Of a stretch of DNA of 28,654 nucleotides, positions 22,228 through 28,654 are shown piece after piece. Every line of letters begins with the position of its first letter. The first letter of the stretch is position 1. The stretch comes from JAICYJ01 sp045806525 (GTDB taxonomy: Bacteria; Actinomycetota; Thermoleophilia; Gaiellales; JAICJC01). The position numbers and the translations under genes were made by a program. The notes under the pieces were generated by a model. The model had not been told where the DNA came from and searched no databases. It saw only the letters and a program-made list of their open reading frames with translations. The DNA is taken from contig JBJMJD010000048.1 of the NCBI GenBank assembly GCA_045806525.1, positions 1 to 28,654 on the forward strand. The letters are read 5' to 3'.

Positions 22228-24306
22228 ATGCGCTGGGTCGTACTAGGAGGCGCCGGGTTCATCGGCGGCGCACTGTGCCAGTGGCTCCATCGGATGGACG
22301 AGGATGTTGTCGCGGTCGACAACCTTGCGCGGGACGAACCGTGGCCGGTGATCCAGGCGAATCTGCTGGTCGACGACGTGGAGCTCCCTCCCGGGCGCGT
22401 GGTGCTGGCACAGGGCAGCAGCAACCCGAGGGCGCTTCGTCGCTGGACGCTTGCCATGGACAACGCGCTCTCCACCGCGCGCATCGCACCGCAGCTGGCG
22501 GGCCGGGATGTCACGCTGTTTTCGAGCATCGAGATCTACGGCTCGGCCACCGAGCGGTTGTCCGAGACGACGAGCCCGCGGCTGCCGGCCGATGCGGACG
22601 CCGTCGCGGCCTGGGTCGACCGCGCGATGCAGATTGCGGCGGAGCCGTGTCCTCCGCACCGCGTGGCCGGGCTGTGCCGCGACCTGGCGACGCTCGACCC
22701 TTCGGGCCGCTGGATGTACGCACTCTCGAAGCTGGCGCAGGAGCAGATCGTCGAGCGCTGGGCCGCACCCGACCGCCTGACCGTGCTGCGGCTTGCGAAC
22801 GTGGTGGGCACCGGCCAGTTCCGCCTGATCAGCCGCCTGGTCGAGGCCGCGCTGGAGGGGCGGCCGTGCACGGTCACGGACACCAAGCGCAGCTTCGTCT
22901 CGCTGGCCGAGGTCGTTCGCGTCGCCCACGTAGCCAACCGGCCCGGCGTGTACAACCTCGCCAGCGGCGCGGTCGCGCTGCCCGAGGTGGCCGTGCTGGT
23001 GGGCTCGGAGCTGGGACGGCCGCTGGAGTTGGACGTCGTCTCGGCTCCGCCCGACGACAGCTGCGGCGACGTCGACGCCACCCGCATCGCCGACCAGCTG
23101 GGTGGCCTCGAGGACGTCACCGAGGGGCTGCGGCGATCGATCCGGGCGCTCGCGGAGAGATCCGACCCGATGTTCAGCCCGACGCTCTCGGTGGTGGTAC
23201 CGCCGCGGCCGGAGTACCCAGACGTCGTGGCCGATCGGATCATGGCGGCGCTCTGGTCGGGCCGCGTGCGCGGCGCTCGCTGGAGTGCCGCGCTCGAGGC
23301 CGCGCTGGCCGAGCGCCTGCGCCTCGGTGAGGAGCACCGGCTGGTGCTGACGAACTCGGGGACCAACGCGCTTCGCCTGGCCGTCCGGGCGGTGGCCGGG
23401 CGCCCGCGCCGCGGCGCCGTGGCGGTGTGCCCGGCGTTCACGTTCCACGCCACGGCCGAGGTGCTGCGCCAGCTCGGCTGGACCGTGCGGTTCGTCGACG
23501 TGTGCGAGCAAAGCTGGACGCTCGCGGCCGGGCCGCTCGAGCAGGCTCTGGAGGATCCGGACGTCGGCCTCGTCGTCGCCGTCGATACGCTCGGTGCGCC
23601 GTGCGACTACGCCGCGCTCTCCGCGATCTGCGAGCGCGCGGGCGTCGCGCTGGTGGCAGACTCGGCGCCGTCGCTGGGCAGCCTCTATGCGGGCCGGCCG
23701 GTCGGAACGCAGGCCGCGGCACACGCCTTCTCGCTCAGCTTCGCGAAAGTCGTCAGCGGCGGCGGCAGCGGGGGCGCCGTCGTGCTGCCCGCCGGGGCCG
23801 ACCTGGAGTGCCCCGAGAACTGGCTGCGTTCGTCTGCGATCACCGAGGTCTCGGCCGTCGCCGCGCTGGACGGGGTCGAGGCCATGGACGACCTGATCCA
23901 GCGGCGGTCGGCCGTGGCCGATATCTACCGGAGCACCCTTTCCGAGATGCCCGAGTTCGCGTTCCAGGAGGTGCGGCCCGGTGACCGGCACTCGTGGGTG
24001 CACTGGGTGACACTGGTTGGCGAGCCGCTCGATCGTGATCGACTCGCGGCATCGCTTTCCGCCGACGGCGTGCAGACGAAGGCGTACTACGAGCCCCTGG
24101 ACGGCCTCGACCCCGTGGTGTTCCCGGTGACAGCGAGCCTGCACCGCCGGACGCTGGCGCTGCCCATGTCGTCAGAGCTGAGCCGCGACGACGCGGAGCG
24201 GGTGATGGTCTCGGCCGTCAGGGCACGCCGGCAGCTGCTCACGTCCGATGCGGGCGAACGCGACCCGCAGGGTGAGTCACCTTCCGCGTTCTACGCGATC
24301 TCGTGA
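22228..24306 (+). CDS. Fusion: NAD-dependent sugar epimerase/dehydratase + DegT/DnrJ aminotransferase
   Basis: A 692-residue two-domain enzyme. Residues 1-310 are an extended SDR: VLGGAGFIGG (5-14) for NAD, LFSSIEIYG (97-105) and catalytic Tyr164 and Lys168 (WMYALSKLAQE). Residues about 318-680 are a PLP aminotransferase of the DegT/DnrJ/EryC1 family: NSGTNAL (376-382), VCPAFTFHATAE (400-411), Asp478 (ALVADSAPSLGS) that contacts PLP, and the Schiff-base Lys507 in SLSFAKVVSGGGSGGAV. Together they could oxidise or epimerise an NDP-sugar or cyclitol and then aminate the keto group. ATG 22228 is chosen because the Rossmann motif begins four residues in and a G-rich Shine-Dalgarno precedes it. A GTG at 22168, overlapping the previous gene by 8 bases, would add 20 residues. 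It overlaps the ROK gene by 4 bases. Confidence 0.9.
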   Translation: MRWVVLGGAGFIGGALCQWLHRMDEDVVAVDNLARDEPWPVIQANLLVDDVELPPGRVVLAQGSSNPRALRRWTLAMDNALSTARIAPQLAGRDVTLFSSIEIYGSATERLSETTSPRLPADADAVAAWVDRAMQIAAEPCPPHRVAGLCRDLATLDPSGRWMYALSKLAQEQIVERWAAPDRLTVLRLANVVGTGQFRLISRLVEAALEGRPCTVTDTKRSFVSLAEVVRVAHVANRPGVYNLASGAVALPEVAVLVGSELGRPLELDVVSAPPDDSCGDVDATRIADQLGGLEDVTEGLRRSIRALAERSDPMFSPTLSVVVPPRPEYPDVVADRIMAALWSGRVRGARWSAALEAALAERLRLGEEHRLVLTNSGTNALRLAVRAVAGRPRRGAVAVCPAFTFHATAEVLRQLGWTVRFVDVCEQSWTLAAGPLEQALEDPDVGLVVAVDTLGAPCDYAALSAICERAGVALVADSAPSLGSLYAGRPVGTQAAAHAFSLSFAKVVSGGGSGGAVVLPAGADLECPENWLRSSAITEVSAVAALDGVEAMDDLIQRRSAVADIYRSTLSEMPEFAFQEVRPGDRHSWVHWVTLVGEPLDRDRLAASLSADGVQTKAYYEPLDGLDPVVFPVTASLHRRTLALPMSSELSRDDAERVMVSAVRARRQLLTSDAGERDPQGESPSAFYAIS

Positions 24307-25286
24307 GCGACGCATCCGGCGCCACCGCGATCCTCGCGGTCGAGGTGGGCGGCACCTCGCTGCGCGCAGCCTGCATCGCGCCGGAGGGCGAGATGCTGGA
24401 TGAGCCGCTCATCGCGGCTGCCCCGAACCATCTCGACCACGGCGGCCCGCGCCTGCTGGAGGCGATCCTGGCGGCGGTTGGCGACCTGGCCGAAACGGCC
24501 CTCGGCCCGCGGCAGCCGCGGGTGGTGGTCGTCGCCTACCCGGGGCCGATCGACGATCGCGGCACCGTGCTGGCGATGCCGACGCTGGTCGGTCGCAGCG
24601 ACGGCACGTTCGATCTGGCAGCGGCCTGCCGGGGGCTGTGGCCGCACGCCGTGGTGCACACGATGAACGACGTCACCGCGGCCGGATACCGGTATGTCGC
24701 GACCGGGCTGCAGGATTTCGCGATCGTCACGATCGGCTCCGGCGTCGGGCACAAGCTGTTCCTCGACGGCCGCCCACGGGTGGGGCCGTGCGGCCGTGGC
24801 GGCGAGATCGGCCACCTCCGGCTCGACCCCGCTCCCGACGCGGTGGAGTGCGAGTGTGGCGGGAGAGGCCATCTCGGCGGCCTTGCCTCGGGCCGTGCCG
24901 TCGTCACCGAGCTGCGCCGCCGATCAGCGACGGATCCCGGTTTCGCCCGTTCCCAGCTGCGCGACGCCGAGGCGATCGATGGGCCGGCCGTCGCCGCCGC
25001 CTTCCACTCCGGCGACCGCTTCACGCTGCAGACGGTCGAGCCGGCGGCCGGCTTCCTGGGACAGGCGCTGGCCGCCCTGCACCTCGACAGCGGCGTCGAG
25101 CGCATCATCCTGGTCGGCGGGTTCGCGGTCGCCCTGGGGGAGCCGTTCAGGCGGCTGGTCGCCGGGGCGTGCGCCGACGCCTGCTGGGACACAGGCCAGA
25201 GCTGGGATCAGATCCTGCAGCTTGGTGAGGTGGACGCCGGGCTGAGGGGCGCCGGGCTCTACGGCGCGGGCATCGTCGGCGCCTAG
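24303..25286 (+). CDS. ROK-family sugar/cyclitol kinase
   Basis: A 327-residue kinase of the ROK family. ATP-binding VEVGGTSLR (13-21), the catalytic Asp123 in NDVTAAG (122-128), TIGSGVGHKLFLDG (143-156) and GGEIGHLRL (167-174). The zinc motif normally CxCGxxGCxE reads CECGGRGHLG (183-192): the third Cys is His190 and the Glu is Gly. GTG 24303 overlaps the previous stop in a GTGA junction. In acarbose and validamycin clusters the C7-cyclitol kinases AcbM and ValC are ROK-like proteins, and a C7-cyclase lies about 1.3 kb downstream here, so a cyclitol substrate is plausible but unproven; a hexose kinase is the alternative. Its stop TAG shares a CTAG with the convergent epimerase stop. Confidence 0.88.
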   Translation: MSDASGATAILAVEVGGTSLRAACIAPEGEMLDEPLIAAAPNHLDHGGPRLLEAILAAVGDLAETALGPRQPRVVVVAYPGPIDDRGTVLAMPTLVGRSDGTFDLAAACRGLWPHAVVHTMNDVTAAGYRYVATGLQDFAIVTIGSGVGHKLFLDGRPRVGPCGRGGEIGHLRLDPAPDAVECECGGRGHLGGLASGRAVVTELRRRSATDPGFARSQLRDAEAIDGPAVAAAFHSGDRFTLQTVEPAAGFLGQALAALHLDSGVERIILVGGFAVALGEPFRRLVAGACADACWDTGQSWDQILQLGEVDAGLRGAGLYGAGIVGA

Positions 25287-26242
25287 CGATCGCGGCGCAC
25301 CGCCTCCACCACCTCGGCGAGCCCCGCTCGCAGCGGCACCGCGGGGGCCCAGCCGAGCTGCGATCGGGTCCGGTCGATGTCGGCCACGAGGTGCGTGATG
25401 TCCTGCCCCGCAGGTCGGTCCGGTGCCGGCGTCTCCTCGATCTCAGCCGAGCGACCGGCCAGCTCGAGCGTCAGTGTTGCCAGCTCGTGCACCGAGGTGC
25501 CAACGCCGCTTCCCAGGTTGAACACGGGAACCGCCGCCGCCGGATCGGCCGGGTCCAGGTCGGCCAGTGCGGCCGCCACGGCCGCGGCCACATCGTCGAC
25601 GTGGACGTAGTCCCTGACCGGCCGTAGCGCCGCCAGCCGTACCGGTTCTTCGCCCACGGCGGCGCGCGCGAGGCGACCGACGAGCGAGCGTTCAGGCGAG
25701 CGCGGCCCGTACACGCTGAACGGCCTCAGCACGTACGCGGCGATGCCTGCGGCGGGGCACGAGCTGCCCACCATCGCCTCCGCGCCCAGCTTGGCGGCGC
25801 CGTACGGCGACCGCGGCTCGGTGGGGGCGTCCTCGGCGACCGGGTTGGCACGAGGCTGGCCGTACACCTCGGCAGACGAGATGTGGATGAGCCGGCGGAC
25901 GTCGGCTGCGCGGCAGGCCTCGATCACGGCCGCGGTTCCCACCACGTGCGCGCGGGCATACACCGCCGGTGACGAGAAGCTTTCCGCGACGGAGGCGGGC
26001 CCGGCCAGGTGCACGACGGCGTCGACCTCGGCGACGATCCGACCGACGGCCTGTGCATCGGTGATCTCGGCGAACGAGACGGGAAGATCGCGCGGCAGCG
26101 CCGCCGGCTCGGTACCGGGCGGCCCGGCGTGCGCCCGTACGTCTGTGCCCAGCGCCAGCAGCGTTCGCACGATCGCCGAGCCGACCATCCCGGCCGCTCC
26201 GGTCACCAGCACACGGCTGCCGTTCAGCCCGTTCGTCACCAC
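25283..26242 (-). CDS. NAD-dependent epimerase/dehydratase (sugar SDR)
   Basis: A 319-residue extended SDR. The cofactor motif VTGAAGMVGS is at 13-22, the Asp/His region VDAVVHLAG at 73-81, the catalytic Ser in HISSAEVYG (120-128) and the Tyr147-Lys151 pair in SPYGAAKLG (145-153). RPFSVYGPRS and RDYVHVDDVAAAV, both typical of NDP-sugar epimerases, follow. It likely acts on a nucleotide-linked sugar, for example at C4 or in a dehydration, or on a nucleotide-linked cyclitol. The start is GTG 26242 or GTG 26239; no Shine-Dalgarno is visible. It diverges from the cupin gene with only 17 bases between starts, and its stop overlaps the ROK stop. Confidence 0.9.
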   Translation of the reverse strand: MVTNGLNGSRVLVTGAAGMVGSAIVRTLLALGTDVRAHAGPPGTEPAALPRDLPVSFAEITDAQAVGRIVAEVDAVVHLAGPASVAESFSSPAVYARAHVVGTAAVIEACRAADVRRLIHISSAEVYGQPRANPVAEDAPTEPRSPYGAAKLGAEAMVGSSCPAAGIAAYVLRPFSVYGPRSPERSLVGRLARAAVGEEPVRLAALRPVRDYVHVDDVAAAVAAALADLDPADPAAAVPVFNLGSGVGTSVHELATLTLELAGRSAEIEETPAPDRPAGQDITHLVADIDRTRSQLGWAPAVPLRAGLAEVVEAVRRDR

Positions 26243-26244
26243 GG

Positions 26245-26250
26245 TATGCT
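26245..26250 (+). promoter_or_regulatory. Possible -10 element of the cupin gene
   Basis: TATGCT ends 9 bases before ATG 26260, in the 17-base space between divergent start codons. The cupin gene has no Shine-Dalgarno. No -35 could lie outside the neighbouring coding region. Confidence 0.35.
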
Positions 26251-26259
26251 GCCGCCGCC

Positions 26260-26643
26260 ATGGCCGATCGCCCGCAGCACTTCAGGTTCGCGGAGGCACC
26301 GTTCGAGAGCGTGATCGCCCACCAGGGCGAGGGGCAGATCGCCTCGGCCCGCGTGGTCGCCGACACGGCGGGAGGGGGTGCGGCATGGATCGACCTGGTC
26401 GTGGTGCCGCCGGGGTGCAGCATCGGTGAGCACCGGCACGGCGACGACGAGGAGACCTACGTCATCATCGACGGATCCGCCATCATGGTCGTCGACGGCA
26501 GCGAGATCCAGGTGGGGACGGGCGACGTGATCGTCAACCGCGCCGGCGGTCGCCACGGCTTGCGCAACACCGGCCCCAGCCCACTGCGGCTGGTCGTGCT
26601 CGACGTCGCCCTGCGCCACCGTGAGCGGCCCGATCACACCTGA
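26260..26643 (+). CDS. Single-domain cupin protein
   Basis: A 127-residue cupin. The first motif is PPGCSIGEHRHGDDEETYVI (51-70) with His58, His60 and Glu64/65, and the second is GDVIVNRAGGRHGLRN (88-103) with His99, so the three-His/one-Glu metal site is complete. Small cupins of this kind serve as isomerases, epimerases or binding proteins, often in nucleotide-sugar clusters. The position between the epimerase and the cyclase suggests work on a sugar or cyclitol intermediate, but this is inference. ATG 26260 has no Shine-Dalgarno. The last 10 bases overlap the end of the convergent cyclase gene. Confidence 0.88.
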   Translation: MADRPQHFRFAEAPFESVIAHQGEGQIASARVVADTAGGGAAWIDLVVVPPGCSIGEHRHGDDEETYVIIDGSAIMVVDGSEIQVGTGDVIVNRAGGRHGLRNTGPSPLRLVVLDVALRHRERPDHT

Positions 26644-27779
26644 AGCTGTCGCGGCCGTGCTGCCGGTCGCGCGGCCGCGGCCCGCACGCGCGCCAGGGCT
26701 GCCGCCAGCGCCGAGTCGGGGATCTCTTCGGCCGTGCGGATGAATGCGCCGCTGCCGATCGCGGTGGGCACGACCAGGTTGACGTGGCCGTCACGGTGCT
26801 GCACGCAGCCGGCGATCGCATCGAGCAGCGAGCCCATCGTCGCGAGCGGCGTGTCGATCGGCAGGCCCAGGCCGAGCAGAGCGTCGAGCACGGTGTCCAC
26901 GTCGCGCTCGGACAGCACCTCGAGCTCGGCCGCGAGGGCGGTGGACAGGGCGATGTCGATTGCGACCGCCTGGCCGTGGAGCAGCCGGTAGTCCGACAGC
27001 TCCTCCAGCCGGCCGCTGAAGGTATGGCCGAAGTCGACCAGCCGCTCGAGCGTGCGATCCTCGTAGCTGTTGTCTGACAGCTCATCCAGCATCAGCTCGA
27101 CGGCTCGCGCGAGGAAATGCGTGGCGCTGGGGGAGGGAGTGGTGAAGCCGGTGCGTATCAACTCGGGCCCGTCGGCGGCGACGCGATCGAACAGGTCGGC
27201 GTCCAGCATCAGCGCCACCTTCACGATCTCCGCCAGACCGCAGCGCAGGTGCTCGACCGGAACCGTGCGCAGGAACGCCGGGTCGACCAGCACGCCGCTG
27301 GGGGGCGTGAAGGCGCCGAGGTAGTTCTTCGTTCCGCCGAAGTTGACGCCGCACTTGAGAGCTATGCCGGCGTCGACCTGCGCGACCAGTGTGGTCGGGA
27401 CGCAGACGTAGGGAATGCCGCGTCGGATCAGCGTTGCCGCCAGCGACACCACGTCGCTGCAGACCCCGCCGCCCACGGCAACCAGCGGGTCGCGGCGGCC
27501 GAGGCCGTGAGCCTGGGCGGCTCCGCACACGTCCAGCACTGTCGCCATCGACTTGGCCGCCTCGCTCAGGTCGAGCACCTGCAACGCGACCGGCACCCGC
27601 AGCGTTGCCAGGTACGCGCGGAGCGCATCGCCGTACAGCGCGTCGACGTTGCGATCGGTGACAACGAGCGCTCGCCGCTCGCCGATGGCGTCGGCCAGGG
27701 CGCGGTTTCCCGGATCGAGCAGCCCGCCCACGAGCACGACGTTATAGATCGACGACGTCGCACACCGCATCCGGTACAT
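26634..27779 (-). CDS. Sedoheptulose-7-phosphate cyclase (EEVS-family C7-cyclitol synthase)
   Basis: A 381-residue member of the dehydroquinate synthase superfamily, closer to the sugar-phosphate cyclases that make C7-cyclitols (2-epi-5-epi-valiolone and relatives). Diagnostic blocks are LVAVGGGVCSDVVSLAA (99-115), RRGIPYVCVPTTLVAQVD (119-136), KCGVNFGGTKNYLGAFTPPS (142-161, where DHQ synthases read K-AVNHPLGKN-IG), GLAEIVK (181-187), LVDFGHTFSGRLE (247-259, DHQ synthases read NLGHTFGHA) and LLHGQAVAID (267-276). Metal ligands would be Glu184, His252 and His269. The usual HGEA is HGQA. Start ATG 27779 follows a G-rich Shine-Dalgarno; ATG 27770 is possible. Which cyclitol isomer is made cannot be told by eye. 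It follows the partial epimerase by 43 bases. Confidence 0.88.
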   Translation of the reverse strand: MYRMRCATSSIYNVVLVGGLLDPGNRALADAIGERRALVVTDRNVDALYGDALRAYLATLRVPVALQVLDLSEAAKSMATVLDVCGAAQAHGLGRRDPLVAVGGGVCSDVVSLAATLIRRGIPYVCVPTTLVAQVDAGIALKCGVNFGGTKNYLGAFTPPSGVLVDPAFLRTVPVEHLRCGLAEIVKVALMLDADLFDRVAADGPELIRTGFTTPSPSATHFLARAVELMLDELSDNSYEDRTLERLVDFGHTFSGRLEELSDYRLLHGQAVAIDIALSTALAAELEVLSERDVDTVLDALLGLGLPIDTPLATMGSLLDAIAGCVQHRDGHVNLVVPTAIGSGAFIRTAEEIPDSALAAALARVRAAAARPAARPRQLQV

Positions 27780-27822
27780 ACCCGCGCCCCCTTCGCCTCG
27801 CTTCCGAGACTCTACACCGCGG

Positions 27823-28654
27823 TCAATGCGCTGAAAAGGCCTGGAAGTACCCCAACATCTCGGCCAGCGTGTCACGCAGGTCGTAGCGCGGGGCGAAGGG
27901 GAGCGCACGCAGCCGGCCGACGTCGGCGAAGGCGCGAGGAATGTCGGATCGGCGGCCCTCGACCCGGTCGATCCGCAGGCCCTCGGCGCCCGCCAACTCG
28001 ATCATCAGGTCGAGCACCCGCTGCACCTCGGTCTCCACTCCGGAGGCCACATTCACGAGCTGAGGGGGATCCGGTGCCGCAGCCAGCGCCAGCAGCGCGG
28101 CGGCGGCGTCGCGGATGTCGATGAAGTCGCGCGTGGCGTCGAGCGGACCGAGCGTCAGCTCGGGGGGAGACAGGCCGCGCGCGATCGCCGAGATCTGTGA
28201 GGCCAGCTTCCCCGGCAGGTGGCGGTCCTGCAGCCCGGGCCCGATCAGGTTGAACACCCGGCCGACCACGAGCGGGGTGCCGGTTTCGGCCGCCAGGATG
28301 CGGGCGATGTCCTCGCCCGCGCGCTTGGTCGCGCCGTAGGGCTCGATCGGCTCCGTCGGTCCGTCCTCGGCGAAGGGGACGAGCCCGCGCGCCGCACCGT
28401 AGACCGAGCCCGTCGACGTCAGCACGAGCCTCGCCGGCGGCTGTGAGGCGAACCCGCGCACCAGCCCGAACAGCGCGTTCATGTTCGACGCCACCAACCT
28501 GTCCCAGTCGTCGTCGCGCAGCGCCGCCGCGGCGTGGATCACGGCATCGGGACGAAACCGCCGGGCCACGGCCGAGACCGCTTCCACGTCGCACAGGTCG
28601 GCGCGGGCGTACACGTAGCGGTCATCGACGGCCGCGCGGCGAAGCGCGGCAGGC
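27823..28654 (-). CDS. NAD-dependent epimerase/dehydratase (5' end cut by window edge)
   Basis: The frame is open to the window edge, leaving 276 visible residues of an extended SDR. The N-terminal GxxGxxG is missing because it lies outside. Visible are a VIHAAA block, LVLTSTGSVYG with the catalytic Ser, EPYGATKRAGED with the Tyr-Lys pair, GRVFNLIGPGLQ and ATRDFIDIRDAAAALLAL, all standard for NDP-sugar epimerases and dehydratases. A downstream GTG at 28614 is not the true start, since the SDR fold needs more sequence upstream. It precedes the cyclase gene on the same strand, 43 bases away, and probably shares its transcript. The substrate is unknown; nucleotide-linked heptose, hexose or cyclitol are all possible. 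Confidence 0.88.
   Translation of the reverse strand, partial: PAALRRAAVDDRYVYARADLCDVEAVSAVARRFRPDAVIHAAAALRDDDWDRLVASNMNALFGLVRGFASQPPARLVLTSTGSVYGAARGLVPFAEDGPTEPIEPYGATKRAGEDIARILAAETGTPLVVGRVFNLIGPGLQDRHLPGKLASQISAIARGLSPPELTLGPLDATRDFIDIRDAAAALLALAAAPDPPQLVNVASGVETEVQRVLDLMIELAGAEGLRIDRVEGRRSDIPRAFADVGRLRALPFAPRYDLRDTLAEMLGYFQAFSAH

Noticed and set aside
22243..24144. 633-residue minus-strand frame opposite the SDR-DegT fusion
   Set aside because: Composition (Arg, Gln, His, Val rich) is that of an antisense shadow in GC-rich DNA, and no domain is recognisable; the plus strand carries clear catalytic motifs.
1..28654. tRNA, rRNA, CRISPR arrays, insertion sequences, integrases
   Set aside because: Searched by eye on both strands; no cloverleaf, repeat-spacer pattern, transposase motif or direct-repeat pair was found.

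Overview
The window is about 28.7 kb of very GC-rich DNA, tightly packed with short gaps, overlapping genes and many GTG starts. It reads as an actinobacterial chromosome. The mix of DUF899 pairs, a DUF1206 protein, a large AAA/LuxR regulator, an F420-type DDN reductase and YncE/ScyD propellers suggests Thermoleophilia (Solirubrobacterales or Gaiellales-like). That placement is an inference from gene content, not a phylogeny. I see no rRNA, tRNA, CRISPR array, insertion sequence or phage gene. No stretch over 300 bases lacks a gene; the longest gaps are about 100 to 130 bases.

Left part (1-11296): a secreted sialidase-like protein cut by the window edge, then a minus-strand run read from 6365 down to 710. 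In transcription order it is PAP2 phosphatase, diacylglycerol kinase-like lipid kinase, DUF1206 membrane protein, phospholipase C-type phosphoesterase and two tandem DUF899 thioredoxin-fold proteins. The first three overlap by 4 bases. A second PAP2 phosphatase diverges from the first with only 6 bases between start codons. Next come a PhoD-like phosphatase, a membrane-anchored YncE-type propeller and a divergent secreted phosphoesterase. Together this is an unusual concentration of lipid and phosphoester enzymes.

Middle part (11379-20421): an 877-residue AAA-ATPase/LuxR regulator, a DUF4242 protein, a secreted ScyD-like propeller followed by a strong hairpin, a 28-residue membrane microprotein too short for normal ORF calling, an Hsp15-like S4 RNA-binding protein, a secreted NodB-like protein, an aldo/keto reductase, a DDN-type reductase and a GMC oxidoreductase. 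Several of these genes carry a TANNNT-like -10 element 6 to 9 bases before the start codon, the geometry expected of leaderless transcripts.

Right part (20492-28654): the most interesting region. A good sigma-70-type promoter precedes an overlapping three-gene operon. It encodes a monotopic phosphoglycosyl transferase fused to a sulfotransferase, an NDP-sugar epimerase/dehydratase fused to a DegT aminotransferase, and a ROK sugar kinase. Facing it are an NAD-dependent epimerase, a cupin, a sedoheptulose-7-phosphate cyclase of the 2-epi-5-epi-valiolone synthase family, and a second epimerase cut by the window edge. My reading is that this is part of a locus for an amino- and sulfate-modified, cyclitol-containing surface glycan or glycolipid. 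The protein families are seen in the sequence; the pathway is inference.
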